From Deferribacteraceae bacterium V6Fe1 (GTDB lineage: Bacteria > Chrysiogenota > Deferribacteres > Deferribacterales > Deferrivibrionaceae), in NCBI GenBank assembly GCA_022813675.1, contig CP063375.1:1128001-1192000 (forward strand): DNA of 64,000 nt, read 5' to 3'. Both the position numbers and the translations under genes were made by a program. Below are positions 8,991 through 19,092 of the stretch, piece after piece. Position 1 is the stretch's first letter, and every line of letters starts with the position of its first letter. The notes below the pieces were generated by a model. The model did not search any database. It was not told where the DNA came from and worked only from the letters and a program-made list of their open reading frames with translations.

Positions 8991-11618
8991 ATGTCAGCTA
9001 AAAAGTTTGTCTACTTTTTTGGTAATGGTAAAGCGGAAGGTGATGGTAAGGACAAAAATCTATTGGGGGGAAAAGGTGCAGGTCTTGCTGAAATGACCAA
9101 TCTTGGTATCCCTGTTCCGCCGGGATTTACGATTACCACTGAAGCTTGTATCGAATATCAGAAAAAACACGGGTATCCGGAAGGGATGTGGGAGCAGACT
9201 CTCGAGGCTATGAAAAAGCTTGAGGAAGCTGTTGGTAAAAAATTCGGAAGCACAGAAAATCCTTTGCTTGTTTCAGTGAGAAGCGGTGCAAGAGTTTCTA
9301 TGCCGGGGATGATGGATACAGTCCTTAATCTTGGTCTTAATGATGAGACTGTAAAAGGTCTTGCCAAGGCTTCAGGAAATGAAAGATTTGCTTATGATTC
9401 ATACAGAAGATTTATTCAAATGTTTGGTGATGTTGTTTTGGGAGTAGACCATCACAAGTTTGAAAAAGTCTTGAGAAAAATGAAGGAAGATAGAAAAGTT
9501 GAAAATGATACTGAACTTAATGCGGAAGATTTAAAGCAACTTGTGGTAGAATATACTAAGATAGTTGAAGATGAAACAGGGAAGCCATTCCCTCAGGATA
9601 CAACAAAACAGTTAGAGCTTGCAATAAATGCCGTTTTTAATTCATGGGATAATCAAAGAGCAAAAACTTACAGAAAGTTAAACAAGATTCCTGACGATTG
9701 GGGGACAGCAGTAAATATTGTGGCAATGGTATTTGGCAATATGGGCGATGATTGCGGTACCGGTGTTGCTTTTACAAGAAATCCATCTACTGGTGAAAAA
9801 GAATTTTTTGGTGAGTTTTTGATAAATGCTCAAGGGGAAGATGTCGTTGCAGGTATCAGGACTCCTGAGCCGATTGCAAGGCTGAAAGATGAAATGCCGG
9901 AGGTTTTTGCCCAGCTTGAAGATGTGTATAAGAAACTTGAGACTCACTATAAAGATATGCAGGATATTGAGTTTACCGTTGAGCGGAAGAAGCTTTATAT
10001 GCTTCAAACTCGAAGCGGTAAAAGAACTGCAAAAGCAGCTGTTAAAATAGCTTACGATATGTATAAAGAAGGGCTTATTGATAAAAAGACTGCAGTGCTT
10101 AGGGTATTGCCGGAGCAGGTAGATCAGCTTTTGCACCCAATGATTGACCCGAAAGAAAAGTATGCCACTATAGCAAAAGGGCTTCCTGCATCTCCGGGGG
10201 CTGCTGTAGGTAAGGTTGTATTTTCTGCTGAAGATGCCGAAAAAATGGCTGCTGCCGGGGAAAAGGTAATTCTGGTAAGGAACGAAACTTCCCCTGAAGA
10301 TATTGGCGGTATGCATGCGTCTGAAGGGATATTGACTGCTACCGGCGGTATGACAAGCCATGCAGCAGTTGTGGCAAGGGGTATGGGAAAGTGTTGTGTT
10401 GCTGGTTGCGGTGCTTTGAAAATAGATGAAGCCAAAAAAGTATTTACCGTTGGTGATAATATAGTTAAAGAGGGTGATTTCATAACCATAAATGGTAGTA
10501 CAGGAGAAGTTATCCTCGGAAAAGTTACACTTATTGAGCCTGAATTGTCAGGTGAATTTGCAGAAATTTTGAAGTGGGCTGACGAGTTTAGAACTCTTGG
10601 CGTAAGGACAAATGCGGACACACCTCACGATTCAAAAATTGCCAGAGATTTTGGGGCAGAAGGGATAGGACTTTGCAGAACTGAGCACATGTTTTTTGAC
10701 GGAGATAGAATTGACGCGGTGCGCGAGATGATTTTGGCTGAAAGTGAAGAGGGAAGAAGAAGAGCTCTTGAAAAGGTCAAACCGTATCAAAAAGAAGATT
10801 TTATAGGTATCTTCAAGGCTATGGACGGCTTGCCGGTAACAATCAGGTTACTCGACCCGCCACTTCATGAATTTATTCCTCATACTGATGAAGATATTCA
10901 AAAGGTTGCAGATGCGTCAGGTATACCTTTTGATAGGTTGCAGAAAAAGGCTGAGGAGCTTAAAGAGTTTAACCCTATGCTTGGTCATAGAGGCTGTAGA
11001 CTTGGAATCACTTTCCCTGAGATTTATGAGATGCAAGTATATGCTATAATGGAAGCTGCTTGTGAAGTTAAAAAGGAAGGGGTAAAAGTATTGCCTGAAA
11101 TAATGATTCCGCTTGTGGGACATTTTAAAGAGCTTTCAATATTGAAAGAGATGGTAAACAGAGTTGCCGAAGAGGTAATGAAATCATACAATGATAAAAT
11201 TAATTACCTTGTCGGAACGATGATTGAATTGCCAAGAGCTGCTTTAACTGCGGATGAGATAGCTGAATATGCTGAATTTTTCTCATTCGGTACAAACGAC
11301 CTTACTCAGACAACCCTTGGACTGAGCAGGGATGACTCAGGAAAATTTTTGCCTGAATATGTAGATAAGGGGATTTACAAGGAAGACCCTTTTGTTTCTA
11401 TAGATGTTTCAGGGGTAGGGCAGTTAGTTGAGCTTGGTGTTACTAAAGGTAGAAAAACACGTCCTAATTTAAAAACAGGGATATGTGGTGAGCATGGTGG
11501 TGACCCTGAGTCAATATATTTCTGCCAGAAGGTTGGACTGAATTATGTGAGCTGTTCACCTTACAGGGTTCCGGTTGCAAGACTTGCAGCTGCTCACGCT
11601 GCTTTAAAAAATATATAA
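8991..11618 (+). CDS. ppdK: Pyruvate, phosphate dikinase
   Basis: Interconverts pyruvate + ATP + Pi and phosphoenolpyruvate + AMP + PPi. In anaerobes with ferredoxin-dependent carboxylation it often feeds gluconeogenesis or anaplerosis. The 875 aa include an N-terminal ATP-grasp part, the swivelling phosphohistidine domain with [13 protein letters not shown] (catalytic His near residue 456), and a C-terminal TIM barrel ending in CGEHGGDP with the general-acid Cys. The length is standard for bacterial PPDK rather than PEP synthase, which lacks this N-terminal arrangement. GGGGG precedes the ATG. A GC-rich terminator follows the stop. Confidence 0.96.
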   Translation: MSAKKFVYFFGNGKAEGDGKDKNLLGGKGAGLAEMTNLGIPVPPGFTITTEACIEYQKKHGYPEGMWEQTLEAMKKLEEAVGKKFGSTENPLLVSVRSGARVSMPGMMDTVLNLGLNDETVKGLAKASGNERFAYDSYRRFIQMFGDVVLGVDHHKFEKVLRKMKEDRKVENDTELNAEDLKQLVVEYTKIVEDETGKPFPQDTTKQLELAINAVFNSWDNQRAKTYRKLNKIPDDWGTAVNIVAMVFGNMGDDCGTGVAFTRNPSTGEKEFFGEFLINAQGEDVVAGIRTPEPIARLKDEMPEVFAQLEDVYKKLETHYKDMQDIEFTVERKKLYMLQTRSGKRTAKAAVKIAYDMYKEGLIDKKTAVLRVLPEQVDQLLHPMIDPKEKYATIAKGLPASPGAAVGKVVFSAEDAEKMAAAGEKVILVRNETSPEDIGGMHASEGILTATGGMTSHAAVVARGMGKCCVAGCGALKIDEAKKVFTVGDNIVKEGDFITINGSTGEVILGKVTLIEPELSGEFAEILKWADEFRTLGVRTNADTPHDSKIARDFGAEGIGLCRTEHMFFDGDRIDAVREMILAESEEGRRRALEKVKPYQKEDFIGIFKAMDGLPVTIRLLDPPLHEFIPHTDEDIQKVADASGIPFDRLQKKAEELKEFNPMLGHRGCRLGITFPEIYEMQVYAIMEAACEVKKEGVKVLPEIMIPLVGHFKELSILKEMVNRVAEEVMKSYNDKINYLVGTMIELPRAALTADEIAEYAEFFSFGTNDLTQTTLGLSRDDSGKFLPEYVDKGIYKEDPFVSIDVSGVGQLVELGVTKGRKTRPNLKTGICGEHGGDPESIYFCQKVGLNYVSCSPYRVPVARLAAAHAALKNI

Positions 11619-11624
11619 ATTAAA

Positions 11625-11648
11625 GGGGGGCTATCCCCCCTATTTTTT
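11625..11648 (+). terminator. Rho-independent terminator after ppdK
   Basis: GGGGGG-CTAT-CCCCCC followed by TATTTTTT, starting 6 nt after the ppdK stop. The next gene begins 10 nt beyond, so some read-through could reach it. Confidence 0.85.
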
Positions 11649-11657
11649 GAGGATTAT

Positions 11658-12260
11658 ATGGGACTTATTTCTGGAAGCCTGACATTTTTCAGACTTCATT
11701 TTCAGGAAACGCTTAAACTATCCAATCAAGAGATTCAGTCATCCCTTGAGCAGTATAGTTTTAATAATTTATTTGAGGAAGAAAAGTTTGTAAACTATGG
11801 GTTTGTTCCATTTGATTTTCCAGTTCAGACCGATTTTTTGACTGCTGAGACAGATTTTAACGGACTTGCTGTTTTTGGTGTCAGAATAGATGAAAAAAAG
11901 GTAAATAAGAAATATTTTGATATAGAATTTGAAAGGATGAAAAGTGCGTTTTTGCAAGAAAATGGCAAAACATATCTTACAAAAACAGATAAAGAGTTTA
12001 TTAAAAATGCACTTAACACTAAATTGCTTAAAAACTCTCTGCCAAGTACTTCTATTGTTGAGGTTATTTTAAATCAAGATGAGAAATGCATATATGTATC
12101 TTCTTTGAATACCAAAGTTATGGATATCTTGGAGCATCTTTTCAGACTGGCTTTTGAAATAGCTATATACAGGGAAAGTATGGTAGAAAATGTAAGAAAA
12201 AAGACAGGTAATGCTAAGTTGATTGACGACTTGCTAAAGCTTACGCCATATAACTTTTAG
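11658..12260 (+). CDS. RdgC-like protein, short form
   Basis: The 200-aa product begins MGLISGSLTFFRLHF, the start typical of short RdgC-family (recombination-associated) proteins in deltaproteobacteria. Family-like stretches continue with YGFVPFDFPVQTDF, the LAVFGVRID strand and FLQENGKTYLTKTDKEFIK. E. coli RdgC is a ring-forming double-strand DNA binding protein that modulates RecA. The short forms are poorly characterised, so DNA binding here is inference. GAGGA precedes the ATG. The next gene follows after 9 nt and probably encodes a functional partner. Confidence 0.6.
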   Translation: MGLISGSLTFFRLHFQETLKLSNQEIQSSLEQYSFNNLFEEEKFVNYGFVPFDFPVQTDFLTAETDFNGLAVFGVRIDEKKVNKKYFDIEFERMKSAFLQENGKTYLTKTDKEFIKNALNTKLLKNSLPSTSIVEVILNQDEKCIYVSSLNTKVMDILEHLFRLAFEIAIYRESMVENVRKKTGNAKLIDDLLKLTPYNF

Positions 12261-12269
12261 GAGAGCAAA

Positions 12270-12773
12270 TTGAATCTTTATACAGACAAAAAAGATGTCA
12301 CATTTCTTGAATCTGAGTTTTTAACTTACCTTTTAGGTAAGTATTATTTGGGTGATAATGTATTTGAGACTCAAAACGGCTCTTTTTATTTTGAGGCTAG
12401 CAAACATATTGTCCTTTATGACCCTAACAGTGAAGAGAAAATATCTATTGAATCTGACGATTTCAATTCATGCAAAGAGATTTATACCGCTTTAAAAGAT
12501 GGTAAAAAGGTATTTGAGCTTTCCATAAAGGTTAAAATGGAGAGTGTATCTTTTGATATCACTTTTAGAACAGACCCTTTGAGAATTGTAAGGGTTAATG
12601 CACCTAAAAGTATTGCCGAAGAGCTTCAGGATAAGGTGGTTGAAAGGGCGTTATATTTGAAAGAGATTTATGAAATATATGATGTTTTGTTGAGCGATTT
12701 TGCTCAAAATAGAACCACTGATGATTGGTATATATTTATACGAAAGTTTAGAGAATTTATCACAAATAGCTAA
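12270..12773 (+). CDS. Hypothetical protein paired with the RdgC-like gene
   Basis: 167 aa with a TTG start; GGAGAG lies 5 nt upstream at the end of the preceding gene. The opening (TFLESEFLTYLLGKYY) resembles the FLGxEFLTWLW motif of small proteins encoded beside short RdgC genes in other anaerobes. The middle is beta-rich (KKVFELSIKVKMESVSFDITF) and the C-terminus helical (ALYLKEIYEIYDVLLSDF). There is no signal peptide, membrane segment or catalytic motif. The tight spacing suggests it acts with the RdgC-like protein, but I cannot assign an activity. Confidence 0.55.
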   Translation: MNLYTDKKDVTFLESEFLTYLLGKYYLGDNVFETQNGSFYFEASKHIVLYDPNSEEKISIESDDFNSCKEIYTALKDGKKVFELSIKVKMESVSFDITFRTDPLRIVRVNAPKSIAEELQDKVVERALYLKEIYEIYDVLLSDFAQNRTTDDWYIFIRKFREFITNS

Positions 12774-12799
12774 AAAAATTCCGACTCAAAATTAAAATA

Positions 12800-12808
12800 T
12801 GTTATAAT
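12800..12808 (+). promoter_or_regulatory. Extended -10 of the histidine kinase gene (apparent leaderless start)
   Basis: TG-T-TATAAT (TATAAT at 12803-12808) is followed by TGAAT and the ATG at 12814. No Shine-Dalgarno precedes the ATG, and the start point would fall at the start codon. Confidence 0.5.
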
Positions 12809-12813
12809 TGAAT

Positions 12814-14262
12814 ATGAATAGTGTTAAGTTAGCTGAAAAGCTTTTTGGTTTGAATTTTTCGGAAATAATTATTTCAGATGGGGATGACCTCATCATGGAG
12901 TATCGTAACGGAAGCAGTACAGCCTCGCAATTGACTGTTAATAAAAATAATCTTCAAATGAAATTTGGTTTTGATAAAAGCATTAATGGAAACCTTAATG
13001 GCGAATTATTGGCTGAATATTTTGAACAGCAGATAAGAAAAGAAAACCTTAATTGTTCGCAAAGTGTGCTAAAATGTTCCGATATATTGTTAAGCGTCTT
13101 GGAAAACAGGAATCTTGACGAAAGCCTCAAGATGATTTCCAATCTTCTTTTATCTGAAGGAAACTTTAAGAGTATTGGACTTATGTTGTTCAATGAAGCG
13201 GTAATGACTCTCAAATGTGTGTTTTTTGTTTCTAAGGATAAGTCAAATAAAGCACTTAATAACTTTAAAAGTTTTGTCGCCAATATAGATAATAAGAGTA
13301 TACTTACAGATATTTTATTTTATAACAAAGTGGAATATATCGACCTTAGTGCAATTGGATTTGAAGATATTAAAAGTTGTTTTCACGGGAAAATTTTGGC
13401 GGGCAATGTCTTTTCCAAAACAGGACCCACGGGGATTGTCCTGGCTCAACCTTTATTTTACGATAAAAATACCGAGGAGCAATTTAAATTTTATGTAAGA
13501 ATGATTTCAGTAGCCGTAGAGCTCAATAAGATGTTTAAAATGTATGATTTTGCTGTTGAAGATATTAAATATTTTAAGGAAAATGTCGCCAAAACAAGCA
13601 CTTTGGCACAAGTAGGCAAATTCGCAGCTACTGTGGCCCACGAGATTAAAAATCCCCTTGTTGCAATTGGCGGCTTTGCCTCAAAACTTGAAAAATATAT
13701 TACTGACCCGAAAGGGAAAACATATCTTAACATTGTAAACAGCGAGATTGAAAGATTAGACAGAATCGTTTCGGATATACTTGGGTATTCAAGACAGAAT
13801 AAGCTAAATTTTGAAAAAGTTGAAATAGGAGAGCTTATCTACTCAACCATTGAGCTGATTTCCGAAAAATTGCATATGAACAACATTGAGCTATCTATTG
13901 ACATTGATAATGACAAGCTAAAAGTCAATGCCGATGTTAAGAGGATAAAGCAGGTGTTATTGAATATTTTTGAGAATGCAATACATGCAATGGAAAAAGA
14001 CGGTATTTTAAAGATTTCTACGAAGTCTAATGATAAAAAAATATATGTTAATATAGAGGATACGGGGTGCGGTATTCCGGATGATATTTTAAGCAAGGTA
14101 TTTGACCCGTTTTTTAGCACTAAAGAGCACGGGACAGGTCTGGGACTTTCGATATGTAAAGAAATAATTAACAAACATGGCGGAAATATTAAAATAAAAA
14201 ACTTAAATCATGGGGCATGTGTGACGATAGAATTGCCATTAAGGAGTGGTTATGAAGAATAA
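12814..14262 (+). CDS. Soluble sensor histidine kinase with N-terminal GAF-like region
   Basis: Autophosphorylating sensor kinase of a two-component system. I prefer the ATG at 12814; a TTG two codons earlier is also in frame. There is no membrane segment, so it senses a cytoplasmic signal. Residues about 85-245 look GAF-like. The H-box is FAATVAHEIKNPL (His about residue 276). The catalytic ATPase domain shows the N box (FENAIHAME), G1 (DTGCGIP), F box (FDPFFSTK) and G2 (GTGLGLSI). Its end overlaps the following receiver gene by 11 nt, which makes that protein its likely phosphoacceptor. No ligand can be read from the sequence. Confidence 0.85.
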   Translation: MNSVKLAEKLFGLNFSEIIISDGDDLIMEYRNGSSTASQLTVNKNNLQMKFGFDKSINGNLNGELLAEYFEQQIRKENLNCSQSVLKCSDILLSVLENRNLDESLKMISNLLLSEGNFKSIGLMLFNEAVMTLKCVFFVSKDKSNKALNNFKSFVANIDNKSILTDILFYNKVEYIDLSAIGFEDIKSCFHGKILAGNVFSKTGPTGIVLAQPLFYDKNTEEQFKFYVRMISVAVELNKMFKMYDFAVEDIKYFKENVAKTSTLAQVGKFAATVAHEIKNPLVAIGGFASKLEKYITDPKGKTYLNIVNSEIERLDRIVSDILGYSRQNKLNFEKVEIGELIYSTIELISEKLHMNNIELSIDIDNDKLKVNADVKRIKQVLLNIFENAIHAMEKDGILKISTKSNDKKIYVNIEDTGCGIPDDILSKVFDPFFSTKEHGTGLGLSICKEIINKHGGNIKIKNLNHGACVTIELPLRSGYEE

Positions 14263-14629
14263 AGTTTTAATCATTGACGATGATTTCAGCATAAGAGAAT
14301 TTTACAAAACATTTTTTGCAGAGAATGGTTTTGACGTAATTACTGCGGAGGATGGAATTGTCGGGCTTAAGTATTTCAAAGAGCAGCGACCTGATATTAT
14401 ATTGCTTGATATCAGTATGCCCGAAAAGAATGGACTTGATGTTTTGCGAGAAATAAGGGAGATTGACGAAGATATTCCTGTCTTTTTGTTGACTGCATAT
14501 GAAGAGCATAAAAGGAATTTTGCATCTCTATATGCCGATGAATACTTTGTAAAAACAAAGAAACCGTCCCTCATTCTTGAAAGGGTAGAAAAGGCAATAG
14601 AAAAAAGGAAATCTAAATTAAAAAGCTAA
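14252..14629 (+). CDS. Single-domain response regulator (receiver only)
   Basis: 125 aa from the ATG at 14252, chosen because AAGGAG sits 5 nt upstream; a GTG at 14246 lies inside that ribosome binding site. It has the acidic pair in IIDDDFS, the phosphoacceptor Asp in IILLDISMPEKNG, the conserved Thr in FLLTAYE, and Lys in FVKTKKP. There is no output domain, so it probably passes the signal on by protein contact (phosphorelay, chemotaxis-like or diguanylate-cyclase partner). It is translationally coupled to the upstream kinase and ends tail to tail with the DUF364-type gene, overlapping its last bases. Confidence 0.88.
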   Translation: MKNKVLIIDDDFSIREFYKTFFAENGFDVITAEDGIVGLKYFKEQRPDIILLDISMPEKNGLDVLREIREIDEDIPVFLLTAYEEHKRNFASLYADEYFVKTKKPSLILERVEKAIEKRKSKLKS

Positions 14630-15366
14630 TGTTTACCAAGCCACTTTTTGTCCAAGTATTTTTTAAGTGCGTGCATTCCTCCGCCCTTTTTTACCATGTC
14701 AAAGCACTCTGAGTGGTCTTTTACTGTTGAGCCTGCAATGTGTGCAGTTTCAGAAAGAGCGGTGGAGAGTGGCACCGTGGGGCCAACAAAGATTATTTCA
14801 CATGTGTCTTTTGCAAAATTTATAAAATCATCTGCAGTGAAATTTACGATGGTTGACCCGGTTATTATGAGGTAATCGGTCTCTCTTAAAAATAATTTCG
14901 CAAAGTTTGGCTTAATTGTGCCAGGAAAGTTTTTTAGTTCATAAATATCAAGTCGTTTTGCGGTATCTTTGATATTTTTTGTAAGGGGCTTAAAATCCCC
15001 TACCATTCCTACAATTTTATCTTTAAAATCAAATCTGTCGTATAGTTGTAAATTATCTTCAATACCGTTTTTTAAAATAGAATTTATTGTCGCTACCAAA
15101 ACACTATTGAGTAAAAAGTCATTTTTATAAATAAAATTTACAACCTCTTTGCCTTTTATTCCATTAAGAGAGGTAATATCCATGCAGCATTCCGATTGTT
15201 GATTGTCAAAAAATGAGTAAGCAAGTCCCGTCCCTACTTCTGTTCGGACAGCCACGTAGTTAAGCCCAATTACATAATCCTCGATTGTCAAATCTCTTAA
15301 TGTATCGTATACTTCATCAAGTATTTTTTCGAGTATCAGGCTACTTGTGCCTTTTTTTAAGTTCAT
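14626..15366 (-). CDS. DUF4213/DUF364 family protein (putative metal-chelation domain)
   Basis: 246 aa. An N-terminal domain (DYVIGLNYVAVRTEVGTGLAY) of DUF4213 type precedes a Rossmann-like DUF364 half with GMVGDFKPL, DYLIITGSTIVN and FVGPTVPLS. Family members are proposed to bind heavy metals or cofactors, but no activity is firmly established. The predicted start overlaps the 3' end of hisE by 26 nt in another frame, so it is probably translated by coupling. It is the last gene of the minus-strand run that begins with tetR. There is no obvious link to histidine synthesis. Confidence 0.7.
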   Translation of the reverse strand: MNLKKGTSSLILEKILDEVYDTLRDLTIEDYVIGLNYVAVRTEVGTGLAYSFFDNQQSECCMDITSLNGIKGKEVVNFIYKNDFLLNSVLVATINSILKNGIEDNLQLYDRFDFKDKIVGMVGDFKPLTKNIKDTAKRLDIYELKNFPGTIKPNFAKLFLRETDYLIITGSTIVNFTADDFINFAKDTCEIIFVGPTVPLSTALSETAHIAGSTVKDHSECFDMVKKGGGMHALKKYLDKKWLGKH

Positions 15367-15625
15367 CTACAACACTTTCAAAAGATATGTTTTTATATTC
15401 AAGTGCCACTATTAAATGGTAAAGGTAATCAGCGGCCTCGGAAATTATTCTGTCATCAGATTGTATTAAGAAAGCCTGGATAAATTCGGCATTTTCTTCA
15501 CCAAGTTTTTTAATAATTTTGTTTTCCCCACCTTCAAAGAGCTTGGCAGTGTAGGAGCTTTCAGAAGGGTTAATTTTTCTGTCATGAATTATTTTGATTA
15601 AAGTTTCAAGAAATGATAAGTCCAT
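15341..15625 (-). CDS. hisE: Phosphoribosyl-ATP pyrophosphatase
   Basis: Second enzyme of histidine biosynthesis: hydrolyses phosphoribosyl-ATP to phosphoribosyl-AMP and PPi. The 94-aa product is the stand-alone HisE form (MazG-like all-alpha fold), not fused to HisI. It shows GEENAEFIQAFL and the metal-binding EAADYLYHLIVAL helix. Its start abuts the hisF stop with no gap. The other his genes are not in this window. Confidence 0.9.
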   Translation of the reverse strand: MDLSFLETLIKIIHDRKINPSESSYTAKLFEGGENKIIKKLGEENAEFIQAFLIQSDDRIISEAADYLYHLIVALEYKNISFESVVDELKKRHK

Positions 15626-16384
15626 TTATAACCTCACATTTACGCCGTTATTTTTTAAAAATTCTTTAACTTCCGGTACGGTATACTCTCCAAAGTGAAA
15701 AATACTTGCTGCAAGTGCAGCATCAGCCTTACCCTTTGTCAAACCGTCAAGTATATGCTGTGCGTTGCCGACCCCTCCGGAAGCAATTACGGGGATTTTT
15801 ACCGCTTCGGCTATGTTTCGAGTCAGATTAATATCGTATCCGTCTTTTGTACCATCTTTATCCATTGATGTTAATAGTATTTCACCTGCGCCATATTCTT
15901 GCATACGTATTGCCCATTTTATAGCATCAATCCCGGTAGGGTTTCTGCCGCCGTGAGTAAATACCTCCCATGCGTCTTCCCCAACCATCTTTGCATCGAT
16001 TGCCACAACAATACATTGTGAGCCGAATCTTTTTGACGCCTGTTTAACAAATTCAGGGTTTTTCACTGCTGCAGTATTTATTGACACTTTATCTGCCCCT
16101 GCATTAAGCAGATTTCTTATATCCTCAAGGGTTCTTACACCGCCGCCGACAGTTAGTGGCATAAATATCTTTTGAGCCGTTTTGGCTACTATATCAAGTA
16201 TAATCCCTCTGTTTTCATGACTAGCGGTAATATCAAGAAATGTAAGTTCGTCTGCTTTTTGCCTATTGTACTCTTCAGCAACTTGTACCGGGTCCCCAGC
16301 ATCTTTTAAGTCAAGAAATTTTGTCCCTTTTACGACTCTGCCATCTTTAACATCAAGGCATGGGATAATTCTTTTTGTGAGCAT
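15626..16384 (-). CDS. hisF: Imidazole glycerol phosphate synthase cyclase subunit
   Basis: The TIM-barrel cyclase/lyase that uses ammonia from HisH to make imidazole glycerol phosphate and AICAR. The 252 aa begin [19 protein letters not shown] with the catalytic Asp11-type residue in [12 protein letters not shown]. The second catalytic Asp is in [13 protein letters not shown]. Both half-barrel phosphate sites (VGGGVRT and IASGGVGN) are present. AAGGTG precedes the ATG. It begins 13 nt after the efflux permease stop, so it appears to be in the same transcript, an unusual pairing. hisH is not in this window. Confidence 0.95.
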   Translation of the reverse strand: MLTKRIIPCLDVKDGRVVKGTKFLDLKDAGDPVQVAEEYNRQKADELTFLDITASHENRGIILDIVAKTAQKIFMPLTVGGGVRTLEDIRNLLNAGADKVSINTAAVKNPEFVKQASKRFGSQCIVVAIDAKMVGEDAWEVFTHGGRNPTGIDAIKWAIRMQEYGAGEILLTSMDKDGTKDGYDINLTRNIAEAVKIPVIASGGVGNAQHILDGLTKGKADAALAASIFHFGEYTVPEVKEFLKNNGVNVRL

Positions 16385-16397
16385 ATACGCACCTTTA

Positions 16398-17957
16398 TTA
16401 AGCCTTTTTTGCTTTTATCTCATGAATAAACACAAAAGTCAAAAAGGAAAGTCCAAAAATTCCAAAATATCCTGCATGCCTGAATACATCTTGAAAGGCA
16501 TGGCTTAAAGCTTGAACGGACATGGCTTTGCCAAGCAGCACACCTATTTTCAAATCTATAATATCAGGGCTTAAAAGACCCGAAAGCTGCTCTTTTAGAG
16601 TAGTAAAGTAATAATAAGTGTGAGACTTATTTTGAATATTTCCAATTTCTTCAAAATGGAAGTTAAATTTAGATTGCAAGGTGTTAGTCGCGATTGCAGT
16701 TCCAAATGAGCCACCCATAAACCTCAAGTAATGAAGCAACCCTACCCCGAGACTTGTTTTTTCCTTCAGATGTCTCATGGCAAGTGTGGTGATTGGTGCA
16801 AAGAAACTACCCAATGAAAATCCGAGAGGAACTGTCAGTAAAATGGTTTGCACGGATGGGGTATAGTAATTTAATTGAGGCATAAGGAATACACTCGTTA
16901 AAATATATAATACTGCATTGAAAAGTAAAACATAATGTTCGCCAATTTTGTCAGAAAGTATCCCCGCTATAGGGGAGGTGAGTCCTATAAATATGGCAAA
17001 CCCCAACATATGTAGGCCTGTTTGCAGAGTAGTGAAATGTCTTAAGTTTTCATAATAAAGCGGTATCAGATAGAATAGCTGGTATATTGAAAGCCCCAAT
17101 GTAAAGAAAAATATCAAAGAGGCATACCTATATTGCGGAATCTTGAAAATTGAAAAATCTATCAATTTATTTTTAGAACTAATTTCAAATATAATATAAA
17201 GTAAAAGAGAAATGATACTTATAAAAAAAAGTGTGAAGATATAGTCGGACTGAAACCATCCTTTTTGCTGCCCTTTAGACAACATTATGAGTAGCGATAT
17301 TGTGAAAGATGCAAGAAAAAAATAGTTGGTAAAGTTAAATTTAAATTTTTCATTAAATTTTGAATAGTTTGGCAGTAGTAGCAAACCTAATATTATAACC
17401 ATGGCACCAATAGGAAGATTTACAAAAAAAACGCTTCTCCAAGAAAGGTGCTCGGTGAGCCAACCACCGAGTGTCGGGCCAAGTGCCGGAGCGAAACTTA
17501 CACCCATTCCGTAAATCCCCATGGCGAGCCCTTTCATATGAGGAGGGTAAAGGGAAAACAAAATTGCTTGAGCTGAAGCTACTACAAAAGCTTCCCCGGT
17601 GCCTTGCATGCATCTAAAAATTATCATCTGCGTCAAGTCTGAAGAGATACCGCATAAGTAGCTTGATATTGTAAAAATTGTTATTCCAATAATAAAAAGC
17701 CTGCTAAGCCCTAATACTTTATCAAGAGATTCTACCAATAATAAAGCTGTGGCAGCTGAAGCCATATAGGAAGTAATAACCCATTGTACGCCATATAAAT
17801 CAGTTTTTAGTGGTGCCATCATTTTAGGCACTACTACATCCACTATTGTGGTGTCTAAAATTGCCATAAATGTACCGGTCATTACCACAAAAGTGATTAA
17901 AAGGCGTCCGACTAAGCTAATCTGTTCATATATAGGTTTTTCGTTATCAATAACCAT
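16398..17957 (-). CDS. DHA2-family (EmrB/QacA) drug:proton antiporter
   Basis: Inner-membrane MFS exporter, 519 aa with about 14 hydrophobic segments, typical of the DHA2 family. It carries [11 protein letters not shown] in TM1 (the D1-type motif TxxVxxALP variant), [12 protein letters not shown], and motif C-like [25 protein letters not shown]. The EmrA-type fusion protein and TolC-type channel encoded just upstream would extend the path across the periplasm and outer membrane. Substrates are unknown, probably hydrophobic toxic compounds. It lies 3 nt after the fusion-protein stop. Confidence 0.9.
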   Translation of the reverse strand: MVIDNEKPIYEQISLVGRLLITFVVMTGTFMAILDTTIVDVVVPKMMAPLKTDLYGVQWVITSYMASAATALLLVESLDKVLGLSRLFIIGITIFTISSYLCGISSDLTQMIIFRCMQGTGEAFVVASAQAILFSLYPPHMKGLAMGIYGMGVSFAPALGPTLGGWLTEHLSWRSVFFVNLPIGAMVIILGLLLLPNYSKFNEKFKFNFTNYFFLASFTISLLIMLSKGQQKGWFQSDYIFTLFFISIISLLLYIIFEISSKNKLIDFSIFKIPQYRYASLIFFFTLGLSIYQLFYLIPLYYENLRHFTTLQTGLHMLGFAIFIGLTSPIAGILSDKIGEHYVLLFNAVLYILTSVFLMPQLNYYTPSVQTILLTVPLGFSLGSFFAPITTLAMRHLKEKTSLGVGLLHYLRFMGGSFGTAIATNTLQSKFNFHFEEIGNIQNKSHTYYYFTTLKEQLSGLLSPDIIDLKIGVLLGKAMSVQALSHAFQDVFRHAGYFGIFGLSFLTFVFIHEIKAKKA

Positions 17958-17960
17958 ATG

Positions 17961-19088
17961 TTACCTTTTTATTTTTATTTCTCCACTAAGCCCAACTCTT
18001 AAAAGTCGCAAGTTGCCAGAAGTAAATTTAACCCTTATCGGAATTCTTTGAGATACTTTAGTGAACTCTCCGGCAGAAATATCTCTTGGCACAAGAGCAT
18101 AAGTGGCGGCTGAAGCAGGGAATATTTCCACTACTTCACCTTCAAATTTTTCATCAGGGTAAGCGTCAATTTTTATTTCAGCTATGTCTCCGGGATTTAC
18201 TCCATTGATTTTTTCCTCTTCCATCAATACATAGCCATAGAGATTACTAGTATCGACCAATGAATAAATATAGCTGCCTGCTTTTACCACACCCCCTTCT
18301 TCAGCATATTTTTGCCCTATAACTCCATCAAACGGGGCAACTAACTTACAATATTCAATCATTTTGGTTATATCTTCCCTGTCCTTTTGTAGAGCACTAA
18401 TCTGCTCAGCCAGTGATTCCAGCTTTTTTTCAATTTCAAAAAGTACTTTTAGCTTTACATCCACAAGAGCAAGGTCTTTTTCAGCGATCTGTTTTGAATA
18501 ATATAGTGACTTAAGCTTTTCTGACAGTGATGCTTTTTTAGCCTTAAGCCTTTGAAGATTTGTTTGGATATCTTCAAAGCTTTTTTCTGATACTGCTTTT
18601 TCTTCTCGTAACTTTTTATACCTGTTATAATCTTTTTCAAGCTGACTTAGCTGTATGTCAATTTCATTGATATTTTGCTTAAAAGACTCAATCTCTTTCT
18701 CTACAGATTTCAGTGTGTCACTCTTTATATTTTTTTCTATTTTAAGTGATTTCTCTGTTTTATCTTTATTAACCTTCAAGGCATCTCTTTCGGCTAAAAG
18801 TGCATTTATGCTGTGATTAATTTTTTCAAGTTGGGTTTGGTAATCGGTGTTATCAATTTCGGCCAGAATATCGCCGGCTTTTACACTATCCCCTTCCTTA
18901 AAGTTCATTCTGACTATTTTCCCCGCAATTCTTTTAAATGATACATTGGCAATACGGTCACTTTTAACAAAGAAAGCATCTGTGCTGGCATACAGTTTTC
19001 TGTTTTCAAGCCACTTATAACCGATTAAAACGGCGGCAATAAGTCCAATGATGAGTAGTACAAGAGCAATTTTTACCTGTTTCTTCAT
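17961..19088 (-). CDS. HlyD/EmrA-type membrane fusion protein
   Basis: Periplasmic adaptor of the tripartite efflux system, 375 aa. One N-terminal membrane anchor (ALVLLIIGLIAAVLIGY) precedes the lipoyl half (GKIVRMNFKEGDSVKAGDILAEID). A long charged coiled-coil hairpin runs from about 75 to 225. The second lipoyl half (LVAPFDGVIGQKYAEEGGVVKAG) and a C-terminal beta-barrel follow. The anchored form and the gene order match EmrA. It starts 4 nt after the TolC-type gene. Confidence 0.88.
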   Translation of the reverse strand: MKKQVKIALVLLIIGLIAAVLIGYKWLENRKLYASTDAFFVKSDRIANVSFKRIAGKIVRMNFKEGDSVKAGDILAEIDNTDYQTQLEKINHSINALLAERDALKVNKDKTEKSLKIEKNIKSDTLKSVEKEIESFKQNINEIDIQLSQLEKDYNRYKKLREEKAVSEKSFEDIQTNLQRLKAKKASLSEKLKSLYYSKQIAEKDLALVDVKLKVLFEIEKKLESLAEQISALQKDREDITKMIEYCKLVAPFDGVIGQKYAEEGGVVKAGSYIYSLVDTSNLYGYVLMEEEKINGVNPGDIAEIKIDAYPDEKFEGEVVEIFPASAATYALVPRDISAGEFTKVSQRIPIRVKFTSGNLRLLRVGLSGEIKIKR

Positions 19089-19092
19089 ATAA

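Noticed and set aside
14626-15366. DUF364 gene start moved downstream to avoid the 26-nt overlap with hisE
   Set aside because: No better internal ATG with a ribosome binding site is near, and the overlap is compatible with coupled translation.
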